The position numbers and the translations under genes are program-made. A stretch of DNA of 13,736 nt from the NCBI GenBank assembly GCA_012269655.1, contig JAAXJV010000222.1, positions 1-13,736 of the forward strand, given 5' to 3'. The notes beneath the pieces are model-generated. The model made no database searches. It was not told the origin of the DNA and worked only from the letters and a program-made list of their open reading frames with translations. This document shows, in pieces, positions 6,995 through 13,736 of the stretch (position 1 is its first letter; each line of letters begins with the position of its first letter). The DNA is from Pseudomonadales bacterium (lineage in GTDB: Bacteria; Pseudomonadota; Gammaproteobacteria; Pseudomonadales; Litorivicinaceae).

Positions 6995-7873
6995 ATGAAT
7001 CCAGTGAAATTTAATTGGGAAGATGCGCGATACTTTTTGGCGGTTGCCCGTGCCGGCCAGTTAGGCCGGGCGGCTGAACGTTTGGGGGTGTCTAACGTGA
7101 CATTGTCACGACACCTAGCGCATTTGCACAGTCGAGTCGGCAGCGCCTTATTTGTGCGCCACAGTCGAGGCCTGAACCTGACAGACGAGGGGCATCGATT
7201 GATGCGCTACCTCGAGCGCGCCGAGGCCGAGATTGAAGCGGCGAGCGAGATCTTTGGAAGTTCAGATCGGCAAGTCAGTGGAACGGTCCGAATTGCGGCA
7301 CCCGAAGGGTTTGCCCTGCGGGTCCTGACGCCTCAGTTGCAGGGTTTGATCCAGCAGCATCCAGACCTGAATGTCGAGGTGGTCCCACAATCCAGAGGAT
7401 TCTCGTTGTCTCGACGTGAAGCGGACATCGCGGTTATGGTCGGCCGGCCTGACGAGCCCAAACTGGATTCGATTAGCCTAGGTACCTACCGTTTGGGTTT
7501 GTATGCTGCGCCTGAGTATTTGCAGCGTCATGGTAATCCCGAGGCAGTGGAATCACTCAGATCGCACCGCCTAATTGGCTACGTCGAGGATCTATTGTTC
7601 TCCGAGCGGCTCAATACACCTAAATCTCTTTGGCCTCAGTGGTCCTCTCAAGTCGCGGTGTACTCGCCTATAGGACAGGTCGAGGCGGTCAAGGCCGGGT
7701 TGGGCATTGGAATGTTGCACCGGTTTTTGTTATCCGAATCCGATGGCTTGGTACATCTGTTACCCGAGCACGACATGCACCGAGAGTTCTTTTTGGTCTA
7801 TCACCAAAGCACCGAAAAGATTCCACGTATTCGGGCGGCCATCGATTTTTTGCAACGCTTAACGGTCGAATAG
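6995..7873 (+). CDS. LysR-family transcriptional regulator, divergent from mmsA
   Basis: A 292-aa regulator of standard LysR length. I chose ATG 6995 because the only longer start, TTG 6986, adds three residues. The N-terminus carries the winged helix-turn-helix (DARYFLAVARAGQLGRAAERLG then SNVTLSRHLAHL), with the usual FVRHSRGLNLTDEG wing, then a helix linker and an effector-binding domain beginning at about residue 87 (SGTVRIAAPEGF). The VGIGMLHRFL-like stretch (GLGIGMLHRF) near residue 235 is a common feature of the effector domain. Known LysR proteins often control the divergent neighbour, so mmsA is the likely target, with an intermediate of the pathway as coinducer; both are inferred. 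The ribosome binding site is weak. It converges on the DUF3833 lipoprotein gene with only 4 bp between stop codons. Confidence 0.93.
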   Translation: MNPVKFNWEDARYFLAVARAGQLGRAAERLGVSNVTLSRHLAHLHSRVGSALFVRHSRGLNLTDEGHRLMRYLERAEAEIEAASEIFGSSDRQVSGTVRIAAPEGFALRVLTPQLQGLIQQHPDLNVEVVPQSRGFSLSRREADIAVMVGRPDEPKLDSISLGTYRLGLYAAPEYLQRHGNPEAVESLRSHRLIGYVEDLLFSERLNTPKSLWPQWSSQVAVYSPIGQVEAVKAGLGIGMLHRFLLSESDGLVHLLPEHDMHREFFLVYHQSTEKIPRIRAAIDFLQRLTVE

Positions 7874-7877
7874 AACC

Positions 7878-8390
7878 TCAATCCCGTTGCATAAAGATCG
7901 TGACCTCAGCAAAGGTTAGGCCGAATTTCTTGATCTCGGACCGGTTGAAAATACGCCGGTCATCCATGGCATAGAACCAATCATCAAAGTTCACAGCATA
8001 TTGTGTGTCACCAACCGGTAGATCCATGGTGTAGCGAAAACGGAATGCATTGCCGTATGCCTGACCTATGGCAGGCCCAGGGACATCGGTTGCGCTGCCG
8101 GAAAATGCTTCTCCTTGTCGCTCGATGGTCCAGACCCGATTCGCGGGTCCTTCGCCCAACGTATAAACAAAATCCTCATCTAAGGTGAGGACGTTATCTT
8201 GAACCGTGCCTTGAATATCGACTTCAAATCGCTGAATGACCTGACCTGCGCGGTTTTGCACGATGCCGTAGGCCGTAACCTGACCGTCGAAAAACTCGAA
8301 CAGGTCAAAGGTCGGCTGTTGGTCGCGATAGGCGTTAGGATTAAGTGTTGAACACCCCATCAGCAATAGGCTGAGCAGTAGAACGCGCAT
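7878..8390 (-). CDS. DUF3833 family outer-membrane-type lipoprotein
   Basis: A 170-aa lipoprotein. ATG 8390 has AAGGAG 7 nt upstream. The first 13 residues form a short lipoprotein signal peptide ending in a lipobox, LLMGC, with lipidation at C13. Residue S14 next to the cysteine would favour outer-membrane sorting by the Lol +2 rule. The rest fits DUF3833: the FEFFDGQVTAYG start, a beta-rich body with LTLDEDFVYTLGEG, the DVPGPAIGQAYGNAF segment, DDWFYAMDD and a KFGLTFAEVTIF end. The family has no assigned function, but the beta-rich lipocalin-like appearance hints at a small-molecule carrier; that is a guess. It stands alone, convergent with the LysR gene and divergent from the STAS operon. 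I see no terminator in the 4-bp gap at its end. Confidence 0.88.
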   Translation of the reverse strand: MRVLLLSLLLMGCSTLNPNAYRDQQPTFDLFEFFDGQVTAYGIVQNRAGQVIQRFEVDIQGTVQDNVLTLDEDFVYTLGEGPANRVWTIERQGEAFSGSATDVPGPAIGQAYGNAFRFRYTMDLPVGDTQYAVNFDDWFYAMDDRRIFNRSEIKKFGLTFAEVTIFMQRD

Positions 8391-8537
8391 GGATTATCTC
8401 CTTAATAAGCCCTGTGTGGGGAACAATTCGGCGCATTAAACCCCCAAAACATCGAACGATCGGCATCTGGGACATAAGGCCATGGTCCGGACGCGCTCCT
8501 AGCGTTAACTTAAAAGTCTAAGGAAGGAAGTTAAAAC

Positions 8538-8543
8538 AGGGAG
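8538..8543 (+). promoter_or_regulatory. Ribosome binding site of the STAS gene
   Basis: AGGGAG ends 6 nt before ATG 8550 and only 3 nt before the alternative GTG 8547, so ATG 8550 is preferred. Confidence 0.6.
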
Positions 8544-8549
8544 TACGTG

Positions 8550-9017
8550 ATGTGTCCAACCGATGTGGCCATGAGTCGGCGCCAAGTCGGAGCCGAAGTT
8601 CCAATGGTGGCTTCAGAATTAACGGATAACTCTATTTATACCGGGTTATTCGGCTCGATTGACTCAGCCCGGATGGCCAGCATTACAGAGTCTCTCATAC
8701 AGCTGGCTGACGAGCGTCAGGTCCAAATCGCAATTATCGATCTTAGCAATGTCGACGCCATTGATTCGTCAGTGGCGGCCTACATGGTTAAGCTGGGAAA
8801 AACCTTAGAGTTGGTTGGCGTTTCTTCAGTTTTTTGCGGTATTTCGGGCCCATTAGCCAGCACCATGATCGGCGCAGGGCTTGATCTGGGTCGTTTCAGA
8901 GCGGTGCGCGATCTAAAGGCTGCCCTCCAGTATTCGTTCGAAGCGACAGGGTACCGTCTCGTGCGAATGGATCCGCACAATAACGGGTCCAATGCTGTTC
9001 GGAAGGACCCGGGCTAA
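8550..9017 (+). CDS. RsbS-like STAS-domain protein (partner-switching antagonist)
   Basis: A 155-aa single-STAS protein. After a loose N-terminus of about 25 residues, it follows the RsbS/RsbR STAS pattern: IIDLSNVDAIDSSVAAYM at 62-79, LELVGVSSVFCGI at 86-98, then PLASTMIGAGLDLG. S73, in the IDS motif, aligns by eye with Ser59 of Bacillus subtilis RsbS, and T105 with Thr205 of RsbR. In that system these residues are phosphorylated by the RsbT kinase to release it. Here the kinase gene follows directly, overlapping by 26 bp or starting 25 bp later depending on its start codon. There is no sensor domain as in RsbR, so it is closer to RsbS. A roughly 25-residue polar tail is extra. It is the first gene of a three-gene operon and probably sequesters the kinase until phosphorylated. 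Confidence 0.85.
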   Translation: MCPTDVAMSRRQVGAEVPMVASELTDNSIYTGLFGSIDSARMASITESLIQLADERQVQIAIIDLSNVDAIDSSVAAYMVKLGKTLELVGVSSVFCGISGPLASTMIGAGLDLGRFRAVRDLKAALQYSFEATGYRLVRMDPHNNGSNAVRKDPG

Positions 9018-10017
9018 ACCTTTGTCTGCAATAGGGGACAGTGTGGCCAATCCGATAGAGACGATCACTCTTGATTCAGAAAACGGCATAGCACCAGCGG
9101 TTCACGCGATCAAATTGGTTGGATTAGAGATTGGCTTTCAAAGCTATGATCTGGCCGAGGTCTGTCTTGCTGCATCTGAAATATTGACCAACGCCATACG
9201 CTATGCTGGTCAGGCGGAACTTCAGATTGATCCGACCATTAATGGAAAAGGGATCGAGCTGACGATCCGGGATCATGGACCGGGTATCAAGGATTTGGCT
9301 TGGGCGGAAATAGACGGCAACACCTCTTGGCGAGGTAAAAGCCTAGGGCTTGGTTTGGGAGCAGCACGTCGATGCGTTGACGACATGCGGATCGAAACAA
9401 ATAATTCAGGAACCGTCGTTCAGTTGCGATCCTTCTTGCCCCTCGGGTCACAGGATATCGAGACTTCGGTCATCAGTTTTCCAGCGGTCAACAAATCCAT
9501 CAATGCCGATAGCGTGTTATTAACAGAGTTTAATGGTGATTGTTTGTTGGCAGCGTTGATTGTGGGTGCATCCTCTGAAAGAACCCGAGATGAAATACGA
9601 AATTTCCTGAATAACGCGAAGTATCAAACATTGGCACAGGGTTTGATTCAAACCCATGAATATTTGAAAAGCATCCAAGAAGCGGGGATTTCGGTAGGGT
9701 TGATTCGGGTTACACCCGACCGAATACAAGCGCGATCTGTTGGGGATGTTGCCGTCCAAATTTGGGCAGAGCAAACCATCCAAAATGTGGATTCCGCTGG
9801 AACCTTAGGGGTGTTTTTTGACGCAACGTTTCCCGAGATCGACGTTGAGCGTAGACCCAATGCGCAGATATTGATGTGTTCGCCGGGGCTTCCATCTCCG
9901 GCGTGGCCTGATCAGCATGAAAGTTTGTCCGCGCAAGCTATCGCACGCCTGTTATTCAACCGTTATGAACAGGCTGATCGGGACAGCAGTGTTGTGGTAG
10001 TGAGGTGTGTTTCATGA
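8992..10017 (+). CDS. RsbT-like serine kinase fused to degenerate RsbX-like PP2C domain
   Basis: A 341-aa two-domain protein. Residues about 20-150 are an RsbT-type HATPase: N-box E63xxxN67 in SEILTNAIRYAG, G1 DHGPG at 94-98, G2 GLGLG at 119-123, and GTVVQ near 140. RsbT phosphorylates STAS antagonists. Residues about 160-341 follow the order of RsbX-type PP2C phosphatases (LLAALIVG, SVGDVAVQIW at 249-258, SAGTLG, QILMCSPGL, DSSVVVVR), but the acidic metal-binding residues appear replaced: the DG pair by V191-G192, TDG by S297-P298-G299, and the terminal DD by D331-S332. The half may be catalytically dead. ATG 8992 overlaps the STAS gene by 26 bp; GTG 9043, with AGGGGA just upstream, is a credible alternative that keeps the kinase fold. 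The next gene begins within its stop codon. Confidence 0.85.
   Translation: MLFGRTRAKPLSAIGDSVANPIETITLDSENGIAPAVHAIKLVGLEIGFQSYDLAEVCLAASEILTNAIRYAGQAELQIDPTINGKGIELTIRDHGPGIKDLAWAEIDGNTSWRGKSLGLGLGAARRCVDDMRIETNNSGTVVQLRSFLPLGSQDIETSVISFPAVNKSINADSVLLTEFNGDCLLAALIVGASSERTRDEIRNFLNNAKYQTLAQGLIQTHEYLKSIQEAGISVGLIRVTPDRIQARSVGDVAVQIWAEQTIQNVDSAGTLGVFFDATFPEIDVERRPNAQILMCSPGLPSPAWPDQHESLSAQAIARLLFNRYEQADRDSSVVVVRCVS
9033..9038 (+). promoter_or_regulatory. Possible ribosome binding site for alternative start GTG 9043
   Basis: AGGGGA ends 4 nt before GTG 9043, codon 18 of the longer reading. It is stronger than anything before ATG 8992, so the fusion protein may start here, 25 bp after the STAS stop. 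Confidence 0.4.
10002..10007 (+). promoter_or_regulatory. Ribosome binding site of the GGDEF-EAL gene
   Basis: GAGGTG ends 6 nt before ATG 10014, inside the end of the preceding gene. It favours ATG 10014 over GTG 10005, and the resulting ATGA overlap implies translational coupling. Confidence 0.65.
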
Positions 10018-11651
10018 GTGCCTTTGATGCGGTTCATTTGCGCAAAATACTAGAAGGCATAGTCGGTAACGCTCCCTTTGGGATCGTCACCCTATCCTCT
10101 GGGCATGAAGTGGGAATCTTGAATCGCATTGCATCCGAGCTACTCGGTTTTGTTAATGGTCCGCTAGACGACTTGGTTGATAACGACGTCGGGTATTTAT
10201 TCGCACGGTTGCCTGAAGTGACAGAATACGTTGCAACGCAAAAATCCTTTGAGGTCATTGAGGCGAAGGATTTACCCAAGCTTAACCTGGGCAATCGAAT
10301 AGTGGACGTCAAGATCAGGCCGCTGTTTAACGGTGTTCTGATTTTGTTAGACGACGTGACGAAAACAGCAGAATTGGCTGAACGACTGCGGCACGCCGCC
10401 GCGATTGATTCGCTTACTCAGTTACTCAATCGTGCTGAATTAGAGACGATCGCTTCGCGGACAATTGAAACAGCGATCAATCAAAAAAAAACAGGTGCAG
10501 TTCTATTCATTGATTTAGATAAGTTTAAGTTGGTTAATGATCAGGGCGGACACGAGGCGGGAGATCAATTGCTGATCGATATCGCTAGTTTGTTAAGAGG
10601 TGTCGTTCGACAGCGAGACGTGGTGGCTCGAATAGGTGGCGATGAGTTCACGGTTCTGCTTGAGGACTGTTCCATTGCTAAAGCGACGTCGATCGCTCAA
10701 CAACTGTGTGTACAAATTAACCAATATCGATTGGTGCGGAAGGGCAAAGGTTTTGCCGTGGGCGCTTCGGTCGGCGTCGCAGGCTTTGGGAGAGACGGCG
10801 ATACCCTCGAGGCTGTGCTGAATGCAGCGGACAATGCCAGTGCAATTGCGAAGCGCGCTGGGGGTAAACGCGTGCATGTTGCGGATGAAAACTACTCGGA
10901 ATACAAACAATATTTGTCAGAAGTCAGTTGGCTTCCTCGGCTAGAAGCAGCCTTGTCGGAAAATCAGTTCACCTTATATCGGCAGGCCATTCGCCCATCA
11001 GGCCCAGAAAATGAGTTAATCAGCGAAGTGCTGATTCGATATATAGACCCAATTCGAGGGGTGGTGTCGCCTAGCGAATTCATCCCCCCGTCCGAGCGAT
11101 ACGGGTTAATTGGGCAGATTGATCGTTGGGTCATACATGAGTCGCTTGCAAGCGCACAGATTGATCAGACCTACAGCATTAACCTCTCCGGCGCGACTAT
11201 TACCGAGCCGGATATGGTTGATTTTATCAAGCGTGAGTTTGCCCAAAGCTCGGTATCGCCAACAAACATCGTGTTTGAAATAACGGAAACAGCAGCGATC
11301 AATAACTTCGCAACGGCTCAGCAATTTATACAGCAAATTACCCAGTTGGGATGTCGATTTGCTTTAGACGATTTTGGTGCTGGCTTAAGTTCATTTGCAT
11401 ATCTGCGTGAATTACCGGTCGATTTTATAAAGATCGATAAATCCTTGATCGATGGTGTGTGTGCGGATAAACGCTCGTTTGCCATCGTGCAATCTATTGC
11501 AGCGATGGCAAAGGCGATGCAGATTCGCACGATTGCCGAGGGAGTCGAGGAAGGCCCCGCCGCAAACCGTTTAGTCGAGGCTGGAATCGACTATTTGCAG
11601 GGCTACCTATTCGATCGCCCCAGCCTACTCAAAGAGGCTGCTTTGCATTGA
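10014..11651 (+). CDS. PAS-GGDEF-EAL cyclic-di-GMP protein
   Basis: A 545-aa soluble protein with no membrane helix or signal peptide. An N-terminal PAS-like domain (about 5-120) leads through a helix (TAELAERLRHAAAIDSLTQLLNR) into GGDEF. The GGDEF site is intact at 208-212, with LFIDLDKFKLVND upstream and an RxxD inhibitory site (RQRD) five residues before it. The EAL domain starts with E338-V-L in place of EAL but keeps the expected residues: an NLS, EITET, D452/D453 in DDFGAGLSSFAYL, the KIDKS lysine, E509 in AEGVEE, and the QGYLFDRP end. Both diguanylate cyclase and phosphodiesterase activities look possible. It overlaps the RsbT/X gene by 4 bp (ATGA), so it is the likely output of that module, perhaps via PAS binding of the kinase. 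No terminator follows; its stop is 12 bp from the convergent betB stop. Confidence 0.94.
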   Translation: MSAFDAVHLRKILEGIVGNAPFGIVTLSSGHEVGILNRIASELLGFVNGPLDDLVDNDVGYLFARLPEVTEYVATQKSFEVIEAKDLPKLNLGNRIVDVKIRPLFNGVLILLDDVTKTAELAERLRHAAAIDSLTQLLNRAELETIASRTIETAINQKKTGAVLFIDLDKFKLVNDQGGHEAGDQLLIDIASLLRGVVRQRDVVARIGGDEFTVLLEDCSIAKATSIAQQLCVQINQYRLVRKGKGFAVGASVGVAGFGRDGDTLEAVLNAADNASAIAKRAGGKRVHVADENYSEYKQYLSEVSWLPRLEAALSENQFTLYRQAIRPSGPENELISEVLIRYIDPIRGVVSPSEFIPPSERYGLIGQIDRWVIHESLASAQIDQTYSINLSGATITEPDMVDFIKREFAQSSVSPTNIVFEITETAAINNFATAQQFIQQITQLGCRFALDDFGAGLSSFAYLRELPVDFIKIDKSLIDGVCADKRSFAIVQSIAAMAKAMQIRTIAEGVEEGPAANRLVEAGIDYLQGYLFDRPSLLKEAALH

Positions 11652-11663
11652 ATTACATTGGTT

Positions 11664-13130
11664 TTAATACGGGGCTTCAACCTCGTTGATCGAAACATAT
11701 ACAGATTTAACCTGCGAGTAGTGCGATAGGGCATGTTTTGAGTTCTCACGCCCTAGGCCTGAATGCTTCATGCCGCCAAAGGGCGCCTCAACCGGGGTTA
11801 GGTTGTAGGTATTGATGTAACAGGTGCCGGCCTCAAACTGAGCGGCCACCCGATGGGCTCGGGCTAAGTCCTGAGTAAAGACGCCGGCAGCTAAGCCAAA
11901 TTCAGTTGCGTTGGCTCGGCAGACTGCTTCTTCTTCGGTGTCAAAGGTCAAGACAGACATAACGGGGCCAAAAATTTCTTCTCGGGCAATCGTCATATCA
12001 TCGGTCACATCGGCAAACACGGTGGGTTGTAGGAACAGCCCGCCGGCATCGGTGGTGCTGCCGCCGCATACCAATCGCGCGCCATCAGCGAGGCCACTTC
12101 GAATGTAGTCTTTGACGATGTCGAGTTGGGTTTGACTGATCATGGGGCCGTAGTTCACGGACTCATCCAACGGATTCCCCATCACAACATGTTCTAGCCG
12201 CTCTGTCAGTCTGTTCAAGAAGGGCTCAAGCATCTGGCGTTGGACAAATACCCGAGTCCCGTTCGAGCAAATTTGGCCTGAAGAATAGAAATTGCCGTTG
12301 ATGGCGCCGCCGACGGCATTGTCCAAATCGGCGTCATCAAAAATGATGATCGGCGACTTTCCACCCAGCTCCAGCGTGACGGGCTTTAAAGAGGCTGCCG
12401 CATGTTGATACACCTTTTTGCCAGTCGGCACCGAGCCTGTGATTGAGATCTTTGCGATGTCGGGATGATCAATCAGCTTGGCGCCCACTGCGCCGCGGCC
12501 CTGCACGACATTGAATAGGCCAGCCGGTGCCCCGGCATCAATGAAGATTTCAGCCAGTTTCAATGCCGATAGAGGCGTGGTTTCGGACGGCTTAAAGATC
12601 ATCGCGTTGCCTGCAGCCAATGCAGGCGCGGCTTTCCACGAGGCAATTTGGATCGGATAGTTCCAAGCCCCAATGCCCAGACAAACGCCCAGTGGACAGT
12701 GTTCGGTCACCACAAAGTCGCCGTTAGGCAATCGAACATGCTCGCCGGTTAAGCCGGCTGAAATTGAGCCAAAATATTCCAGCGCCTCAGCCCCTGACGC
12801 AGCATCCGCCACCAGCGTTTCCTGCAGTGGTTTGCCCGTGTCGAGTGTTTCTAGTTGCGAAAGTTCATGATTTCGCTCGCGCATCAACTCGCTGGCTTTG
12901 CGTAACACCGCGCCGCGCTCAACACCGGATAGCGTTGCCCAGGCTTGATGTGCGCGAACCGCACTGGCCATGGCCTGCTCGATAATGGCATCGGTGGCTT
13001 CATGGACTGTCGCAATGACCTCGCCGGTATAGGGGTAGGTCACTTCAATCACAGCGCCCGCGCTGTCTTCAATGTATTGCCCGTCGATGAAGTGACTGGC
13101 CTTGGGCTGTGTGGGAATAGGGTAAGTCAT
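11664..13130 (-). CDS. betB: BetB-type aldehyde dehydrogenase (betaine aldehyde or 4-trimethylaminobutyraldehyde)
   Basis: NAD(P)+-dependent aldehyde dehydrogenase of 488 aa, the BetB length. Family marks are the N-terminal HFIDGQYIE, the [23 protein letters not shown]ossmann region, [10 protein letters not shown] with the general-base glutamate, catalytic C288 in [24 protein letters not shown], and the C-terminal [14 protein letters not shown]. BetB oxidises betaine aldehyde to glycine betaine. However, ALDH9-type 4-trimethylaminobutyraldehyde dehydrogenases are close relatives and make gamma-butyrobetaine. The gene is translationally coupled to a gamma-butyrobetaine-hydroxylase-type dioxygenase (stop TGA overlaps this ATG) and betA and betI are not seen, so the second substrate is a serious alternative. 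ATG 13130 has AAGGA 6 nt upstream. It is convergent with the GGDEF-EAL gene. Confidence 0.9.
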   Translation of the reverse strand: MTYPIPTQPKASHFIDGQYIEDSAGAVIEVTYPYTGEVIATVHEATDAIIEQAMASAVRAHQAWATLSGVERGAVLRKASELMRERNHELSQLETLDTGKPLQETLVADAASGAEALEYFGSISAGLTGEHVRLPNGDFVVTEHCPLGVCLGIGAWNYPIQIASWKAAPALAAGNAMIFKPSETTPLSALKLAEIFIDAGAPAGLFNVVQGRGAVGAKLIDHPDIAKISITGSVPTGKKVYQHAAASLKPVTLELGGKSPIIIFDDADLDNAVGGAINGNFYSSGQICSNGTRVFVQRQMLEPFLNRLTERLEHVVMGNPLDESVNYGPMISQTQLDIVKDYIRSGLADGARLVCGGSTTDAGGLFLQPTVFADVTDDMTIAREEIFGPVMSVLTFDTEEEAVCRANATEFGLAAGVFTQDLARAHRVAAQFEAGTCYINTYNLTPVEAPFGGMKHSGLGRENSKHALSHYSQVKSVYVSINEVEAPY

Positions 13131-13736
13131 GCGGTTTCCTTGTTCGCCCTAGAGAGTACTCGGATTTTGCTATCCCATTCACCCCGATCGACATAACAGC
13201 CTCGAAAGTGGCGACGGCCGGTTTGCGGGTCAAAGGCCTGCCGACCATGCAGCACTCGGCGGTTGTCAAACACGGCCATTTGGCCGGCCTGAAGTTTGAT
13301 TTCAAAATGATGATCGGGGTCGCGAATCAGCTTCATTAGCTGGCGGTACGCTCGGTAATAGGCGGCCATGTTTTCCGGAGCGATATCTAAAATGCCAGCC
13401 AAGTGCGCATTAAAGCGAAGCTCGACAATGGCGCCAAATGGGTCGGTTCGAATAACCGTTTGATGGGTGCCTAGGTCGTAGTCCTGATCGTGAAAGCGCA
13501 TCGGAACATAGGTCGTCGACAACACTTCGAAGGCCTCCGGATCGATCCGGCGGAGCTCCTCGGCCATGGCAAACCCGTCACAGAATACCGAGCCGCCGCC
13601 CTCAGCCTCATTCGCGAGGCAATGCAGGAATTGAAAGCCCGGTGGCATTTCTTGATTCGGCAGATCCGTATGCAGGGGCAAGTGAATCGAGGTGTACGCC
13701 AGATTGTTCGGATCGGGCTTAGAGACGACTTCGAAT
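13127..13736 (-). CDS. Gamma-butyrobetaine/trimethyllysine dioxygenase-type Fe(II)/2-oxoglutarate enzyme (5' partial)
   Basis: The C-terminal 202 codons of a TauD/TfdA-superfamily oxygenase; the gene continues beyond the window. The frame is open to the last base and reads on upstream into [18 protein letters not shown], so the in-frame TTG near 13681 is not the true start. The iron ligands are visible: H and D of the HTD motif (codons 13672-13670 and 13666-13664) and the distal H of VLHGR (13249-13247). The C-terminal [14 protein letters not shown] followed by SKIRVL is typical of gamma-butyrobetaine hydroxylase and trimethyllysine dioxygenase. The missing N-terminus, which usually carries a zinc-binding DUF971-like domain in these families, would help separate them. 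The stop overlaps the betB start as ATGA, so both are one transcript, dioxygenase first. Gamma-butyrobetaine to carnitine is the favoured reaction, by inference. Confidence 0.85.
   Translation of the reverse strand, partial: FEVVSKPDPNNLAYTSIHLPLHTDLPNQEMPPGFQFLHCLANEAEGGGSVFCDGFAMAEELRRIDPEAFEVLSTTYVPMRFHDQDYDLGTHQTVIRTDPFGAIVELRFNAHLAGILDIAPENMAAYYRAYRQLMKLIRDPDHHFEIKLQAGQMAVFDNRRVLHGRQAFDPQTGRRHFRGCYVDRGEWDSKIRVLSRANKETA

Noticed and set aside
7630..7974. 114-codon plus-strand frame across the LysR gene end
   Set aside because: It is a shadow of the regulator and of the convergent lipoprotein gene, with no recognisable domain.
8391..8549. Promoter boxes for the STAS operon and the divergent lipoprotein gene
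   Set aside because: Both must start here, but I found no -35/-10 pair with good spacing; weak A/T runs near 8505-8520 are not convincing.
11652..11663. Terminator between the GGDEF-EAL gene and betB
   Set aside because: Only 12 bp separate the convergent stop codons and no hairpin with a T run is visible.

Overview
The window reads as a chromosomal segment of a Gram-negative proteobacterium, most likely a marine gammaproteobacterium. Pointers are a lipoprotein and two exported proteins with signal peptides, a DUF1289 protein, methylmalonate-semialdehyde dehydrogenase and trimethylamine-compound catabolism. Base composition looks moderate and even. This assignment is inferred from gene content and style; no rRNA or tRNA is present. 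I see no insertion sequence, CRISPR array, phage gene or tRNA.

Layout, left to right. (1) 1-2040 (+): 5'-truncated hybrid sensor kinase with periplasmic domain, HisKA/HATPase and receiver; an in-frame 9-bp tandem repeat lies in its sensor domain. (2) 2017-2628 (-): exported ClpP/crotonase-fold protein, convergent with and overlapping the kinase, with an AT-rich palindrome over its probable promoter. (3) 2761-2946 (+) and 3007-3378 (+): a DUF1289 cysteine protein and an unrecognised exported protein. (4) 3384-3521 (-): a start-less coding-like remnant. (5) 3611-5338 (+): a second hybrid kinase with about six membrane helices, related to the first in its C-terminal half. (6) 5390-6889 (-) mmsA, followed by a terminator and divergent from a LysR regulator (6995-7873, +). 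(7) 7878-8390 (-): DUF3833 lipoprotein. (8) 8550-11651 (+): a three-gene operon with an RsbS-like STAS protein, an RsbT-like kinase fused to an RsbX-like domain, and a PAS-GGDEF-EAL protein. (9) 11664-13736 (-): a BetB-type aldehyde dehydrogenase translationally coupled to a gamma-butyrobetaine-hydroxylase-type dioxygenase that runs off the window.

The most notable system is the operon at 8550-11651. It looks like a compact stressosome-type partner-switching module (STAS antagonist plus switch kinase) whose output is cyclic-di-GMP metabolism instead of a sigma factor. The RsbX-like half of the fusion has lost most acidic residues expected for a metal-dependent phosphatase, so it may be a pseudophosphatase or docking domain. 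With two hybrid kinases nearby, the region is rich in signalling genes. The metabolic genes fit degradation of valine/inositol/beta-alanine-type intermediates (mmsA) and formation or use of gamma-butyrobetaine/carnitine or glycine betaine.
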